From Eutreptiella sp. 'Long Island Sound 2002' (lineage: Eukaryota; Euglenozoa; Euglenophyceae; Eutreptiales; Eutreptiaceae): a DNA stretch of 64,000 bases. Position numbers and translations under genes: made by a program. Positions 1-10,750 of this stretch are shown here, piece after piece. Each line of letters starts with the position of its first letter. The stretch's first letter is position 1. The notes beneath the pieces were generated by a model, which saw only the letters and a program-made list of their open reading frames with translations, had not been told where the DNA came from and ran no database searches. The stretch spans positions 44,294,639 to 44,358,638 of the forward strand of contig OZ038378.1 of assembly GCA_964036045.1 (NCBI GenBank). The letters run 5' to 3'.

Positions 1-404
1 CACCACCCCAATTTCATTGACATGACACGGGCATTTGGAACCAAGATCAGTCTTGGGTTTTGCTCATATTTTTTCGTGTGCACGATCGGTCACTGTTTGC
101 TCAGAGGATTCCCACGGAACCATGGTTGTCAAGAACCCCTCAAAATTTCGTATTTTTTTGGGTAGAGCCTTTGGTAAGTGCATCGGCGGGAGCGACACCC
201 CCGCTATATGGGATCGTTCGTGGACTTCGAGGTTGTAAATTCAGAGTCTACTTGAGATATGAAGTTGTTATTTATTTCTTTTGATCTCCTCACCCACTTT
301 GCTTTGTTGCTTTGTTTTCGCCATTCTTTAGAGCAATTGCACCCATTTGGAGGTTGCTGGACGCGATGGCGAACACCGATTGTGCTAAATCCCTCCCCAA
401 GTAC

Positions 405-482
405 TATTTCTATTTTTAGCACACCATGTTCCATTTTTAGAACACTTTCGCTATTTTTAGCAGCAAATCTTCTATTTTTAGA
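405..482. repeat. Short tandem repeat around CTATTTTTAG
   Basis: The motif CTATTTTTAG (one copy CCATTTTTAG) recurs four times at roughly 20-24 bp spacing, each followed by a short AACA/CACA-like spacer. No function is evident. Confidence 0.7.
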
Positions 483-2283
483 ACTCCACCATACCGGCCC
501 CGTTTTCTGTTTGGTGTGAATCTGCAGCGTCCGAGTAGCTGTCCCTGTCGCCTTGGTGAGGTGCGTCTCCATCCAGGGTCCCTCAATTTGGCGATTTCAG
601 TTTTTCGCGTGTGCTATTTTCAGTAAGAAATGTTACAATGTTTGGTAGAACATTCTTTCTCATTTCTCCACATCTTGGGCACCGAGGGACCATCCTACCG
701 GATCCACGATCATTTTGTTGCAAGCCGGACGCAATGGCGACATATGTTTGGGCTTGTCTTGCGACTGGAGCCCGGTTGGGAATGGGGCATCCCCAAAAAA
801 ATTTCTGAAATTTTTTTCGTTCGAAAATAAGAAAACATTCATCTCAGTTGTTCATGTATATGCTTGTCATTCTGCACTGTCATCCCCCCAAGTGTCAAGT
901 TCTCCTGGACGTGATCCATTGCTCTCAAGTCTGTTGGTGCAAGTGCGGGTCGAGGAGGGGAGAATGCTGGTCATGGCGAGCATCATATACCTGTTTGTGG
1001 TCTTTTATGTAGACTAGTCGACGACGTTGCTTGGTGTCTATCTTTGATCCGCCGAGCCTATGCCTTTAGGTTTAGTGGTGACCGGAAGGATTTCATTCTT
1101 TTGAGTTCCTATCCTACCTCCCCCCAATTACTTGGGCGGGTGGCCACGGTGTATGTCGTACCCTCCCAAAATGAGGGGAGTGCCAAGGGAGCAACCGGAA
1201 TCCTCCCGTCCTCTTTTCTGTTTTTTCTGAGCTTGTAACAATCCTCTGGGAAGGGGGGTGAAGCCGGTTCGGATCTCATTTAGCTGCATCTGTATCCTAC
1301 ACTTCACCCATTTCAGCGATCTCAGCAGTTTCGCGTATAAATACAGGGAGATTTCGAATTTATATTATGTAGAATTGACAGGATGGAGCATTTCATATTT
1401 CTAGTTCAGACCAGGCCTGCTGTGTGTGTGCGCGCGCCCTTCTCGTGTTCCTGTTGGCGTGCGCGTACTTTAATGCGGGCTGAGCCTCTGAAAAACCTTC
1501 CCAACGGGTGCTAATAGTGTTCCTTCTATCCTGTTGCGGAACTGGACGCAAATCGGAAGCTAGGGCAACTCCAGTGGAGGATAGAAGGCCCGGAATTGCG
1601 ATCTGGCTAAACCCTGGTGTTTTGCCGCCGCCCACACCGGCTGTTGCCCTTGGGTGCATAACTGCACTTGGGAGGAGACCGGTGTACGTTAATGGGCGCA
1701 TCTGCTTCGGCAGTGCCACGCCTACGTGTATGGGGGTCCACGAGTCCCTTGAAGCTGGAGGAGCCCTAGTGGAAGTGAAGTGGAAGTGGATGTGGCTGAG
1801 GTAGGCCCACCGGAAGGGAAGAAAGTAGCTCGGTGGTTGCTCCGCAAGGCAAAGCAGCTCCTCATTCCTTGGCTTATCATTTGTTTGCTTTGCATGTGTC
1901 ATGACAACTTGATCTTCCATGGAATCAAAGAGGGTCAATCTTTGGTGATTGCGTGTGTTGCCCCTGTTGTGTGCATGTGCAATGGGTGCACATGCTAAAG
2001 GTGGAGAATTGCACTTATGCCGTGGTTGCTAAGCTCTCATTTGCCGTCTTACTCCGGTGACCATCGGTGAATTCATATCATTGGTCAAACATGGTTGGTG
2101 ATCCACTATCCTTCTGTTGGCAGCAAGCAACAGGGCATGAGTTCACATCATTTGGCAACTGGATATAGGGACAATCGTCGGTCAAGGTTGGGGATTCTCA
2201 CTCCGTGTGCATGAATGCTCTCGTCGGTCATGGCTACGCGAAACTCTCCCTCCATATGCATGCTCTTGGGATGGGGGTTTGGT

Positions 2284-2440
2284 GAGGTTCTTTCCTGGGC
2301 CATGGATTGGCTAGGCCCTCCCTCCTGGGCCATAGATTGGTTAGGTTCTCGCTCCTGGGCCATGGATTGGTTAGCTTCTCTCTCCGGGCATGGACTTGGC
2401 TGGGACCATCTTTCTCAAGGCCTGGATTGGGGCGGGGCCA
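2284..2440. repeat. 30-bp tandem repeat
   Basis: Units containing TCCTGGGCCATGGATTGG start near 2,293, 2,323 and 2,353, a 30-bp period, followed by two more degenerate copies to about 2,440. The period is a multiple of three, so stop-free repetitive frames arise by chance; I do not call a gene. Confidence 0.75.
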
Positions 2441-4117
2441 TCTCTTTTCGAGGCAGGACTACTTCTCTTTGGGATGGAACAATCTCACATGAATATGCTC
2501 TCATTGGACCTGGAATACCTCTCTTTGCGCACTCACTCTGCTGGCCGGGTGTAGGTCACTACATGTAACCCGAGGCATCTGCTTATCCAATCTTCTTACC
2601 CAATCTCTCTCCAAGTAGCATGCATTGAATTGGTTCGGTGTCACACGAACATGCAAATAGGCAATATTGATTTCACATGTTCATGTCTGGATGGTTTCTA
2701 ATGAACATGACGATTGTGTTTGCCTATGCCATCAGGTCCCAAGCAATTAGGCACCAAGTGATGGGACCGAGTGGCATGTCCAAGAATGTGAGGGCATGAG
2801 ACATATGTTGGTTGTTGGCCTCTCTACTCATGTCTTTGGTTCGCGACACTCTAACCGTAGGAAGCTCAGCAATTGGTAGGTACCATACACTAAACATGTG
2901 AGGTTTCGTTGGCTGGCCCTTCTTGATGTCTTCTTTGCAAGTAGCAAGTAAACCCGTCAAGCCTATTCACTTGCTTGCCATGGTGTATGACATTGCTGAG
3001 TGACGGGCACCCGACGTCTGGTGTGGAGTACCGAAGTATTGCCATCATGACAATATCTACGTCACACATGCCAGGTGACAAGTAGTGTTTGCCATTGCCG
3101 TGAGGACACTCTCCCGACTCATATTTAGTGATCCTCATTGCACGTTCTTCATATATGCACATTGGTGACTCACGAGGGTGCGCAACTCATGTATGTGGCC
3201 ATGCCGTACTTTGTGTTCATGGAGGCCATGGTGTCATGGTTGATCAACGGTGAGAACATTCCTTATGTTTGGAACCCATGTTGTTTAGTCCATTTTACCG
3301 TCTTGTGGGCAAGGGTAAGGATGGACCATGTGTGCCCAGGCTTCACAAGGAACCAAATGATTCCATTTTTTTTATATGCTTTTCTTCGTGTGTTGCCATA
3401 CACCTAATGGACCGTATCGATGTCATTGTGTCATGCATGATCATTCGTGAACCAATGAGTCTTCTCAGGCCGTTGTATTGGGATTTTGTGGGCATGGTGT
3501 CATACGTCCATAACGGAACGCATCGTTCGAGTATGCGGGGTCTATAAATCAATTCTTGGGGCAGGGATGCAACATGGTCTTCGATAATCGCATATCTTAT
3601 TCCAGTGCTTCATCTCCGTTTCTACCTCTCAACTGGTTTGCCCGACATTGTCATTGTATGTTCCCTTCTCCATGACCTTCATGTATTGATTGACCCAACT
3701 GCCTCCGTCGTTAACACTTCCCTCAATTTAAATGGGTGAACCACCTATTTGGATGTCATTGCCCAGGGTTGCCAAGGGATGTGTTTGTGGGGCATTTTTG
3801 GAATTTCGAAATTGGTGATTTGTAAACATGAAAGCATTGGTCAGATCTAGGACAATGAGTGTCACGGGGAAGAAGGTGGAAAGATTGGGAATAGGTGATA
3901 GAGGCCGCACAATGGCAGGGGCCGGCCCTACGGACCTTCATTAGTTACCTCAGGGAATGCTTCAAACGGACCAATGACCATCCCATTAGTTCATAGAAGC
4001 TTACCACACTGTAGGTACCCTTGAAAAACAGTGTAATGTACCGTGAATGATGTCCCTTCGATGGGGCATTCCTCAAAAGTCGCCAGTGTGCGGCGAAAAC
4101 GTTTGGTTAAAATTTTG

Positions 4118-4186
4118 GGGGTAGTGGGCTTTGATCCCAGGACTTCCTCCCTAGAGTTTACGTGCTTGCCTACTAGGGTACTGTCG
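4118..4186 (-). other. tRNA-like relic, possible SINE head
   Basis: On the minus strand a good B-box match (GGGATCAAAGCC, about 4,129-4,140) follows an A-box-like TAGTAGGCAAG (about 4,164-4,174) at tRNA-like spacing. I could not fold a convincing anticodon arm, so this is a degenerate tRNA or SINE head at best. Confidence 0.3.
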
Positions 4187-5615
4187 AACGCTCTAATGCG
4201 GACCGCGATCGCTGTATAAACAGCGCTTTAGTAAACGTCCTGACCAAGGGCCATCGCGGGGCAATACTCCCAATGGAGGGCACAAACCTCCAGGAGTCGA
4301 AAAAAATAGAAAATGGAACCAACAGGCAGGGCAGAATCTCTCTTGGAGCGCGAACCCTCCCCAATCACCCCATTCTTGAACCCTCCTCAGCCTTCTGCAT
4401 TCCTCTGAAGCTGCCTGCTGTGATCCCCCACAACCACCACGTCCTTGCCCCATCCTCTTCAGCACTCACCTACCCACCCAAACCCTTTCGGCCCGCAACA
4501 CCCCTGTGCAGCTCAGACGGGCAGTGGCCTGGTCGTTGCACCAGAAATCCACCAGACACACTCATCCCCATCCCGAACAAATTTATAATGTTGTAATTAC
4601 CTGGGTTCTCCTCATAGTATGGCTGCAATCCTTAAAGAAAGCATGCCATGTGTTTCTGGTGGAGGGGAGAGTTCATCACTATTGGGCATGGTGTGAAAGG
4701 CCCAAAACTAGGCAGTGAATTCTGTGGTTTAGCGAAAGGGTTAGCGATTCAAGGAGTCAAATCGCTGACAATTGAGGAAAAGACGTTACAAATCGTCATT
4801 TATAGTCCAAAACCTAAAGTCCCAGACAAGCGCAACCGAAGCGCACTCCAAAAGACAGGTACCGAAGCGTAAAGGACTCCTGGACAAGAAGGAATGAGCC
4901 TTGGTTTTTAAAGCTTTTAAAAGAAATTTTCGCACAGTTGCACCAAAAAGTTTATAAACGGTAGGAACAAGTTGTTAACAGGCAACCACACAACAGAGCA
5001 GGCGGACAATCCGCGTCTCCGGTATGTTACTGTCATGTCACAAGCATGCATTGTCTTCGTGTTTTTAGTTACGCTAAAACACTAGGGTTGTCACCGCTGC
5101 GCTCGTTGGGGGTTCGGGTGTTTCCTTCTCTTGCTCAGCACAGGCCAAAACAGGAATCAAAGGTATGCTAGTCGAATAAAGCACGCAGCGCGCACGTAGG
5201 GTTAGAGTATGCACTGTGCTCGCGATGCCTTTGCCTCATCTGGGCATCCACACGTTGTGGCGCTTATCCTGTGCATCCATCCACTACTTCCTTTTCTCCA
5301 CAGGTCGAAAAACAAAGTGCTTGCTCGTGCTTGCCTCGCCGTAGCGTTAACATAGGGTTGTTTAAAACACTTAGGCTTCGTTTTGCGCTGTGCAGTTGCT
5401 GGCCAGTTCCCTCTCTTTCTCCTGCAGGAAACAACGTAAGCAGTGCATAATACACACGATGCATTAATCGCTTAGGGTTGTTTGCAAATTGCCGTAGGGT
5501 TGTTTAAACGCTTAGGTTGCTCTTGCGTTCGTGTCCTTTGGCTCACACACGATGCGTGGTGAGTAAGGTTAGTAAGCCCAGGAAGAGCTCACCTCCTGGT
5601 TCAGGTTCGTTGTGA

Positions 5616-5620
5616 TTGAT
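5616..5620. repeat. Target-site duplication of Ty3-1, left copy
   Basis: TTGAT lies immediately outside the left LTR and is repeated at 17,096-17,100 immediately outside the right LTR. Five bases is the usual Ty3 target duplication, so this fixes both element ends. Confidence 0.9.
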
Positions 5621-6406
5621 AGAAAAGTTTATAGTGGTTTCAACACTGTGTTTTTGTCTCTCCTGCTGCTTGCTGCTGGTGTAGGGTTTCCTGCTGCTTG
5701 TTGTTGGAGATGAAAACCTTTTGTTTGCTGAAATACAGTAAATCCAAGATAGTACAAGCCAGAGGTGTGCAAGGAGAAGAGACTCAGGATCAAAGCATGA
5801 AGGGCTGCAGTGTAAACAGTGAAAGATGAAAGGATATTCACAGAAACTGCAACTCAGGTCAAATCGGAATGCATATTCACAAAGATAGATGAAATGTTTT
5901 GGAAAAGAGTTGGAAAACTGCCCCATGGTCACTCTATCTCCATAGTGCCATCTCAGGAGATGTGCACTCTTTGTTTTGGGTCCCATATGTGCTGAGGTGG
6001 CAGGGCATGTGGCGATGAGGTCACTGCCATGTCACATGGGATCTTCCTACTTAGCTAGGCTGACCGGAAATTGAACCCAGGACCTCTCAAAAAGAGGTGC
6101 CCAGCCCCCTAATGTGCATACCACTAGGACAGCTAAGAATTCATGGAAAAACATAGATAAATTCATAGGCTCTGCCCTGGATATGTCAGTACTCAGTCAA
6201 CTCAGGAAAAGATGATTTGCCTCACATTGAAAGGGGATTAAGGGGTCCACCCCATATCCTGATTGGGTGTTTGGTTCCATAGGTCAAAATGTGTTATCAC
6301 CACTTTTGGTGGGGCCAATACTAAGATAGAAATGCTTGGATGCTCAGTGCTTCCCTAATACAACTAGAGTATGCCTATAAGCATTGGAAAAGCACTTTTT
6401 CTTACT
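5621..6406 (-). repeat. 3' LTR of Ty3-1
   Basis: 786 bp, matched end to end by 16,310-17,095. On the minus strand it begins AGTAAGAAAAAG and ends CTTTTCT, so the termini are an imperfect inverted AGAAAAG-type repeat and not the usual TG...CA. A tRNA-like sequence lies inside at 6,058-6,134. Confidence 0.92.
6058..6134 (-). other. tRNA-like sequence inside the 3' LTR
   Basis: In the element's sense direction there is an A-box-like TAGTGGTATGC, an anticodon-arm-like hairpin (ACCTC/GAGGT around a T-rich loop) and a B box (GGTTCAATT). The two ends pair partially (about five of seven positions). A- to B-box spacing is about 50 nt, slightly longer than in most tRNAs, and two alternative anticodon arms are possible (loop TTT or GGG), so I assign no isoacceptor. 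Confidence 0.6.
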
Positions 6407-6414
6407 CCCCCCTT
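6407..6414 (-). promoter_or_regulatory. Polypurine tract of Ty3-1
   Basis: The minus strand reads AAGGGGGG directly next to the 3' LTR start. This is the expected position for the primer of plus-strand DNA synthesis. Confidence 0.75.
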
Positions 6415-8671
6415 GTGCTGTGGTGGCCACCACTGTCGCATTTTAGGAAAAAGGAATTTTTTCTTGGCCTTTCCTTGGTTTCCACATTTACTTTAAAATA
6501 CCTATAGTTTTCCTAACACAGAAAAATGGGCGCTCACCATGGCTGGCGCTCTTTTGCTGCTCTGTTTGTAACATTTCCTACAGAAGAGTCAGCGCTCATG
6601 GCGCTGCCGGGGCTCCTGTGGCTTGGTTGGGTTAGTTTGGGAGCATGTCAAAACATGTGCATGTGCATCCCTCCCTCCAAGACGCAGCGCGACACAAACC
6701 CAACGCAAGACACAATATACACAGTCGCATGGGTTCTCGTAAACCTGCTGGCGACCTGTGACCTGTCTTAGGGCGAAGGGAGTCGTGAAAAAATTAAGTT
6801 GCCCCTTGGTGGGGTCTTGGGTTCTGCTCAGTCTCTCCAGGCGGCTGCGTTTCGGCCCGAACACGGCCTACTCAGCGAGGCTGCGCGTGGGTTTCTGCAG
6901 AGGCAGGAATGGGAGAATCATGGACGAATCCACGCAAAAGCGAAGCGACGACATCACAATTCGTCAAATGACGGCGTAGAACTTTTCTAAGACAACACAC
7001 CTGAGCAGAATCCAATTGTGCATCATCAGCACATTTTTATAAAAATTATAGTCATCTCTGGATTTTTTAAATCAAGAAATTCCTACGCATAAAAAGGCAG
7101 CGCGCAGGAGCGGCTCCTAGCGAAGCGCCGGAAAATGCGGAAATAATGGCATTATAAACGTATGTCTCACGTAGTCTTAAAAATGACGAGACACACATTA
7201 ATAAATAAACATACAGATTCCACCTACACTAATAGAAGTATCAAAAATCCAAGAATTCGAAAATCAACGAAAAAGACTTCAATGAATCAGGTATAAACTA
7301 CAGGTGTGCTCGTCTCGTATGCCGCATACACATTGCTCGTCTCGTGTCTCCGTGAACGAGTCTTGTAGCAGCGCTAACAACGATAGGACGCGATAGAGGG
7401 ATTGATTAGAAAGATTGCAGATGATTAGAGGTCAGATCAGGGTGATTAGATATACACACAAGTGCATAGTGACGTTCTTCGCGTGCCTCCCGTTTTTCTC
7501 CTCACCTTGCTTCACTCTCCAGCGGTAGGTAAGGTAGGTACGCCCAGGTGGGGCCACCCCCTGGTGGAGTTCGAGATTGCGGTTAAGATGGGCAGGTTTG
7601 CCCAACACCGTCCTGCATGCTTGTGCATCCACACAGGCATTAAAGGGTAGGCCACGCGAAGTGCGCACGGTAAACCTTGTTTAGGCTAACCAGGGGCTCC
7701 TTGGTACCTTCTTTGAGAGAACCTGAGGAGTCCCTTAACGCTTGCTTGCTTGACAGGGGAGCTGGTCTTCAGCGCGTTTGCGGACAGTGTATTATAGGTC
7801 ACACTGAGAACCGTATAATACGGGGAGTGTGGCTTGGTTCCTCCGCCGCAAACACCCCTTCATTTGCCTTTGTTTTACAGGTGGGCAGGTAGGGTGATTG
7901 GTGCAGCAGGATACCATTTTTTTCGTGCCCTGCTAAACAAGGGCGCATATCACACAAACAAGTAACTCCCCTCTGCCTGTGGCAGAGCAGGGAGTCGGAC
8001 TCCATCGACATCTGCGCCGTGCACGCAAGAGCACCTCTTCCCTCCAAGCCCTAGCAGGGGAAACGCGTTGTGGCGTCCCCTGTTAGGCCACAGTTGCTTA
8101 GCAGCGCTGTGTTCTCTTGTCTTCTTCACAGGAGGGTCGCTAGGACCCACGACATGTTCTTCAACAACACCCAGTAGAGTGTGCGTGTAGGAGTGGTAGT
8201 CCTGAGTGGGGGCTTGAGCCGGTTGCAGCAGTGCTCGCCCACCAGGATGGTGCCACTGTAGGGTGTGTAGGACCTGTAGTGCGTGTGTCACTGTCCCACC
8301 CGTTTCCTGCAATTTTAGCAGGGTTGGTGGGCTGTTGCAGTGGTTAGGTCAGTGTTTTGGCCACTTAGCCAAACGGCGTTTTCATGCCTTCATAGCTTTT
8401 GGCCACCCCTCCCTGTAGTAGACAGATAGGTAGGGAAAACAATACCTGGATTAGTACGCTGGGTATTCCCCAAAGGTTTTGCGCCAGCACAGAAATTGGG
8501 CGCTTAGGGGAGGGGAGACCCGGGGCGTACCCCGTGGCATCAATAAGCCAACCCTCCAGGTTTAGCAAGCGTGCAGACTTGGGTATAATTAGGACACCAC
8601 TTCTGCGGCTTGCTCTCAGGACCTTAGGAATAGCACACTCACACATACGCTTTGGCAGGTAAGGGTAAGGT
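6415..8671 (-). other. Ty3-1 3' noncoding region
   Basis: About 2.26 kb between the integrase stop and the polypurine tract with no convincing ORF. The part from about 7,635 to 7,965 is clearly related to 17,168-17,485 outside the element, including a hairpin at 7,789-7,821. The length and conservation suggest a cis-acting role (packaging, RNA stability or mRNA 3' end), which is inference. Confidence 0.6.
7789..7821. other. Conserved hairpin in Ty3 3' noncoding region
   Basis: GTATTATA (7,789-7,796) pairs with TATAATAC (7,814-7,821) across a 17-nt loop. The right arm (CCGTATAATACGG) is preserved in the related block near 17,330, while the left arm there is degraded. Confidence 0.45.
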
Positions 8672-10750
8672 TCAGTCCCTAGCTTTAGTCTTGGAGGCAA
8701 GCGTCTCAGCGAGCCTCAGCAACTCACCAAGGTTGTTCTGGGACAAGTAGTCAACCAGAACTGAGTTTAGGCGTCCCTCAGGTAGAACAAACGCAGAGAA
8801 GGGCTCCCAGGTGGCCTCTTTGACTCCAAACCCTTCCCAGAGGGTGAGGAAGCGCCAACCCCGGCGATAGCGGTGGCGTAGGACAGACTTCACCAGGTAG
8901 AAGCCCTCCTTAGCCATCTCCTCGGCGTTCATGTCGGGGAGTTCACCTTCAACCTCCATAGGGCTGGCAGCCCCTTGTAGGTCCAGAGCGGCGATTTCCT
9001 CGTCGTTCAGCTCCCACTCCTCCCCACAGAGGTCTTCAGGATCATAGTAGCGCTTCAGGTGTTGAGCAGCGCACACCAGGGTCCCCCCTAGACGGAGAGA
9101 ACACCGCACGGTGATACGGTGTCCATCCACTGATAGAATCTTGTACGGCCCGAAGTATGGGTCATCGCTGGTAGAGCGTGGCCAGGCGGGTAGTCGACTG
9201 TGGTGCACCAGCACCCAGTCCCCCTCTTGGTAGGTGGCCGGTACTCGGTGCTTGTTCTTCTTGTTCCACTGACGCTCCCTCACTCCCTGGAGCATAGCCT
9301 TGGCCTTGTCCACGTTCGCTTGTTGCTCTTGGACCCATTCACCCACAGAAGAATGGGTGTCCTCTGGATAGGGGGCATGTAGGAACCATGCCGGGCGCCC
9401 TAGGAATAGCTCATGGGGCGAGTAGCCAGTAGCTGAACTCTCTTGGGAGTTCATCATCAAGGATATGACGGGGAGTAGTCTCACCCAGTCTCTGGCGCGT
9501 TCAGTTTTGCACCATATCCGTACGTTCTCCTTCAGGACACGGATCTGTCGCTCACATAGGGGGTTGCTCGTGTGAGAGTAGGGAATCCCCGTAGACACCT
9601 GGACATTGAGGGATCTCAGGACCCTCTTGTACCAGCCAGTATCTGAGCGTACTCGTACGTCCTCATCGGAGTTGATCTCCTTGGGCGCCCCATAGACACA
9701 AAACCACTCCTCCAGGAGTATCTTGATAGTCTCCTCCCCGGTGATGTGCTTGGTACATGGGAACACCCTGGTAAACCTGGTCAACCCACAGGTTACCACG
9801 AGGGCAAAGTCATAGCCCCCGAACTTCGGCATCTCCGTGTAGTCCACGTATAGAACACTGTTAGCACAGTGAGGGATGGGCAGGGTCGAGTAGAGACCTC
9901 TGTCCCTGATATCCCCTGGTTTACAGGACCTGCACGGGCACTTGTCCACGATAGGCTGGAGGGTTTTCCGCAGTTGGTCGTCAGTCCACGTAGTGTGGAA
10001 CCACTGCTTGAACAGCCTCAGGGTACGGCCAGCACCCACATGACCGCTGGACTCATGGGTCCACTTCAGCAGCGCTGGGACTCGGTCACTAGGCACCACG
10101 ATACGGTCCTCGTGCCAGAGGTAGCTCTTGTCCCTCTTCCACTGGTCTTGGTTGACCAGGAGGGGTTCAAGGCGTTTCTGCAGGCGCTTGTAGATATCCC
10201 CAAACTCCTTCAGGTACTCCGATTGTTGGAGTCCATCCAGGGGGCGTATCATCGTCATGTTGAGGTCCAAGTGGACGTCCATACGGCTGCACGCCTCCTT
10301 AGCCAGCGCTCCAGACCGGGCACCAATCAGGGCGTCGAAGTTGTTGCGGCTGATGTAGTCGGCACACTCCTTCCTCATCCCCTGGATGTGGTGTACCGTC
10401 AGCCGTAGTTGACTGAGGTAGGTCCACGAGCGCCGTAGCTTGGCCTTCTCAGGTGGGGGACCCTTCTGGAAACTGCGGACCGGTTCTTGGTCGCACAGCC
10501 AGACCACAGAGTTACGCCCCAACAGTCGTGCTTGTGAGGATAGCACCAGCATACCCACGAGCAATTCCTTCTCATAGGTGGAGTAGTTCCCCCTGGCCTG
10601 GTTCCACTTCCAGTTCCAGTGGCCCAGAGGGACCCACTTGTCGTCAGGGTAGCTGTGCTTGAGGGTTCCATCTCGGTTGAGACCTTCCGTCCCCCATTGA
10701 GAAATGGCTGAGTCGAACTCCTCCTTCTCTAGTGCTTGCCATTGGAACAA
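8672..10750 (-). CDS. pol: Ty3-1 Pol C-terminal part: RNase H, integrase, chromodomain
   Basis: The frame opens inside RNase H. The segment HWNWKW...NYSTYEKELL and then LCDQEPV is typical of Ty3 RNase H. The integrase has an HHCC finger (HESSGH near residue 230, CPCRSC near 270) and a catalytic triad D (LYVDYTEM, about 300), D (NSDEDV, about 361) and E (CERQIRVL, about 399). A chromodomain closes the protein (about 613-671: Y-L-V motif, RGWRFLTLWEGF, TWEPFSAF), so it belongs to the chromoviruses; in that clade the chromodomain directs integration to modified histones. It is one frame off from the upstream RT frame: the RNase H motif TDASN is read in that frame and the sequence continues here, so an indel near 10,765 separates the two. 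The ends overlap by 22 bases. Confidence 0.93.
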   Translation of the reverse strand: MFQWQALEKEEFDSAISQWGTEGLNRDGTLKHSYPDDKWVPLGHWNWKWNQARGNYSTYEKELLVGMLVLSSQARLLGRNSVVWLCDQEPVRSFQKGPPPEKAKLRRSWTYLSQLRLTVHHIQGMRKECADYISRNNFDALIGARSGALAKEACSRMDVHLDLNMTMIRPLDGLQQSEYLKEFGDIYKRLQKRLEPLLVNQDQWKRDKSYLWHEDRIVVPSDRVPALLKWTHESSGHVGAGRTLRLFKQWFHTTWTDDQLRKTLQPIVDKCPCRSCKPGDIRDRGLYSTLPIPHCANSVLYVDYTEMPKFGGYDFALVVTCGLTRFTRVFPCTKHITGEETIKILLEEWFCVYGAPKEINSDEDVRVRSDTGWYKRVLRSLNVQVSTGIPYSHTSNPLCERQIRVLKENVRIWCKTERARDWVRLLPVISLMMNSQESSATGYSPHELFLGRPAWFLHAPYPEDTHSSVGEWVQEQQANVDKAKAMLQGVRERQWNKKNKHRVPATYQEGDWVLVHHSRLPAWPRSTSDDPYFGPYKILSVDGHRITVRCSLRLGGTLVCAAQHLKRYYDPEDLCGEEWELNDEEIAALDLQGAASPMEVEGELPDMNAEEMAKEGFYLVKSVLRHRYRRGWRFLTLWEGFGVKEATWEPFSAFVLPEGRLNSVLVDYLSQNNLGELLRLAETLASKTKARD

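Larger units (their letters stand above)
1..5615. other. Unassigned region, no convincing gene
   Basis: I see only short open frames with unremarkable composition on both strands. There is no recognisable domain and no chain of frames joined by plausible splice sites. It holds two short tandem repeats (405-482 and 2,284-2,440), a possible tRNA-like relic near 4,150, and near 5,085-5,500 several scattered copies of a TAGGGTTG motif. Its right edge is the target site of the Ty3-1 insertion. Confidence 0.6.

Noticed and set aside
5085-5500. Telomere repeat from scattered TAGGGTTG motifs
   Set aside because: The motifs are isolated and irregularly spaced, not tandem.
5543-5986. 147-codon minus-strand frame at the left LTR, repeated at 16,133-16,675
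   Set aside because: It is LTR sequence; the identity of the two copies is explained by LTR duplication and the frame has no protein-like conservation.
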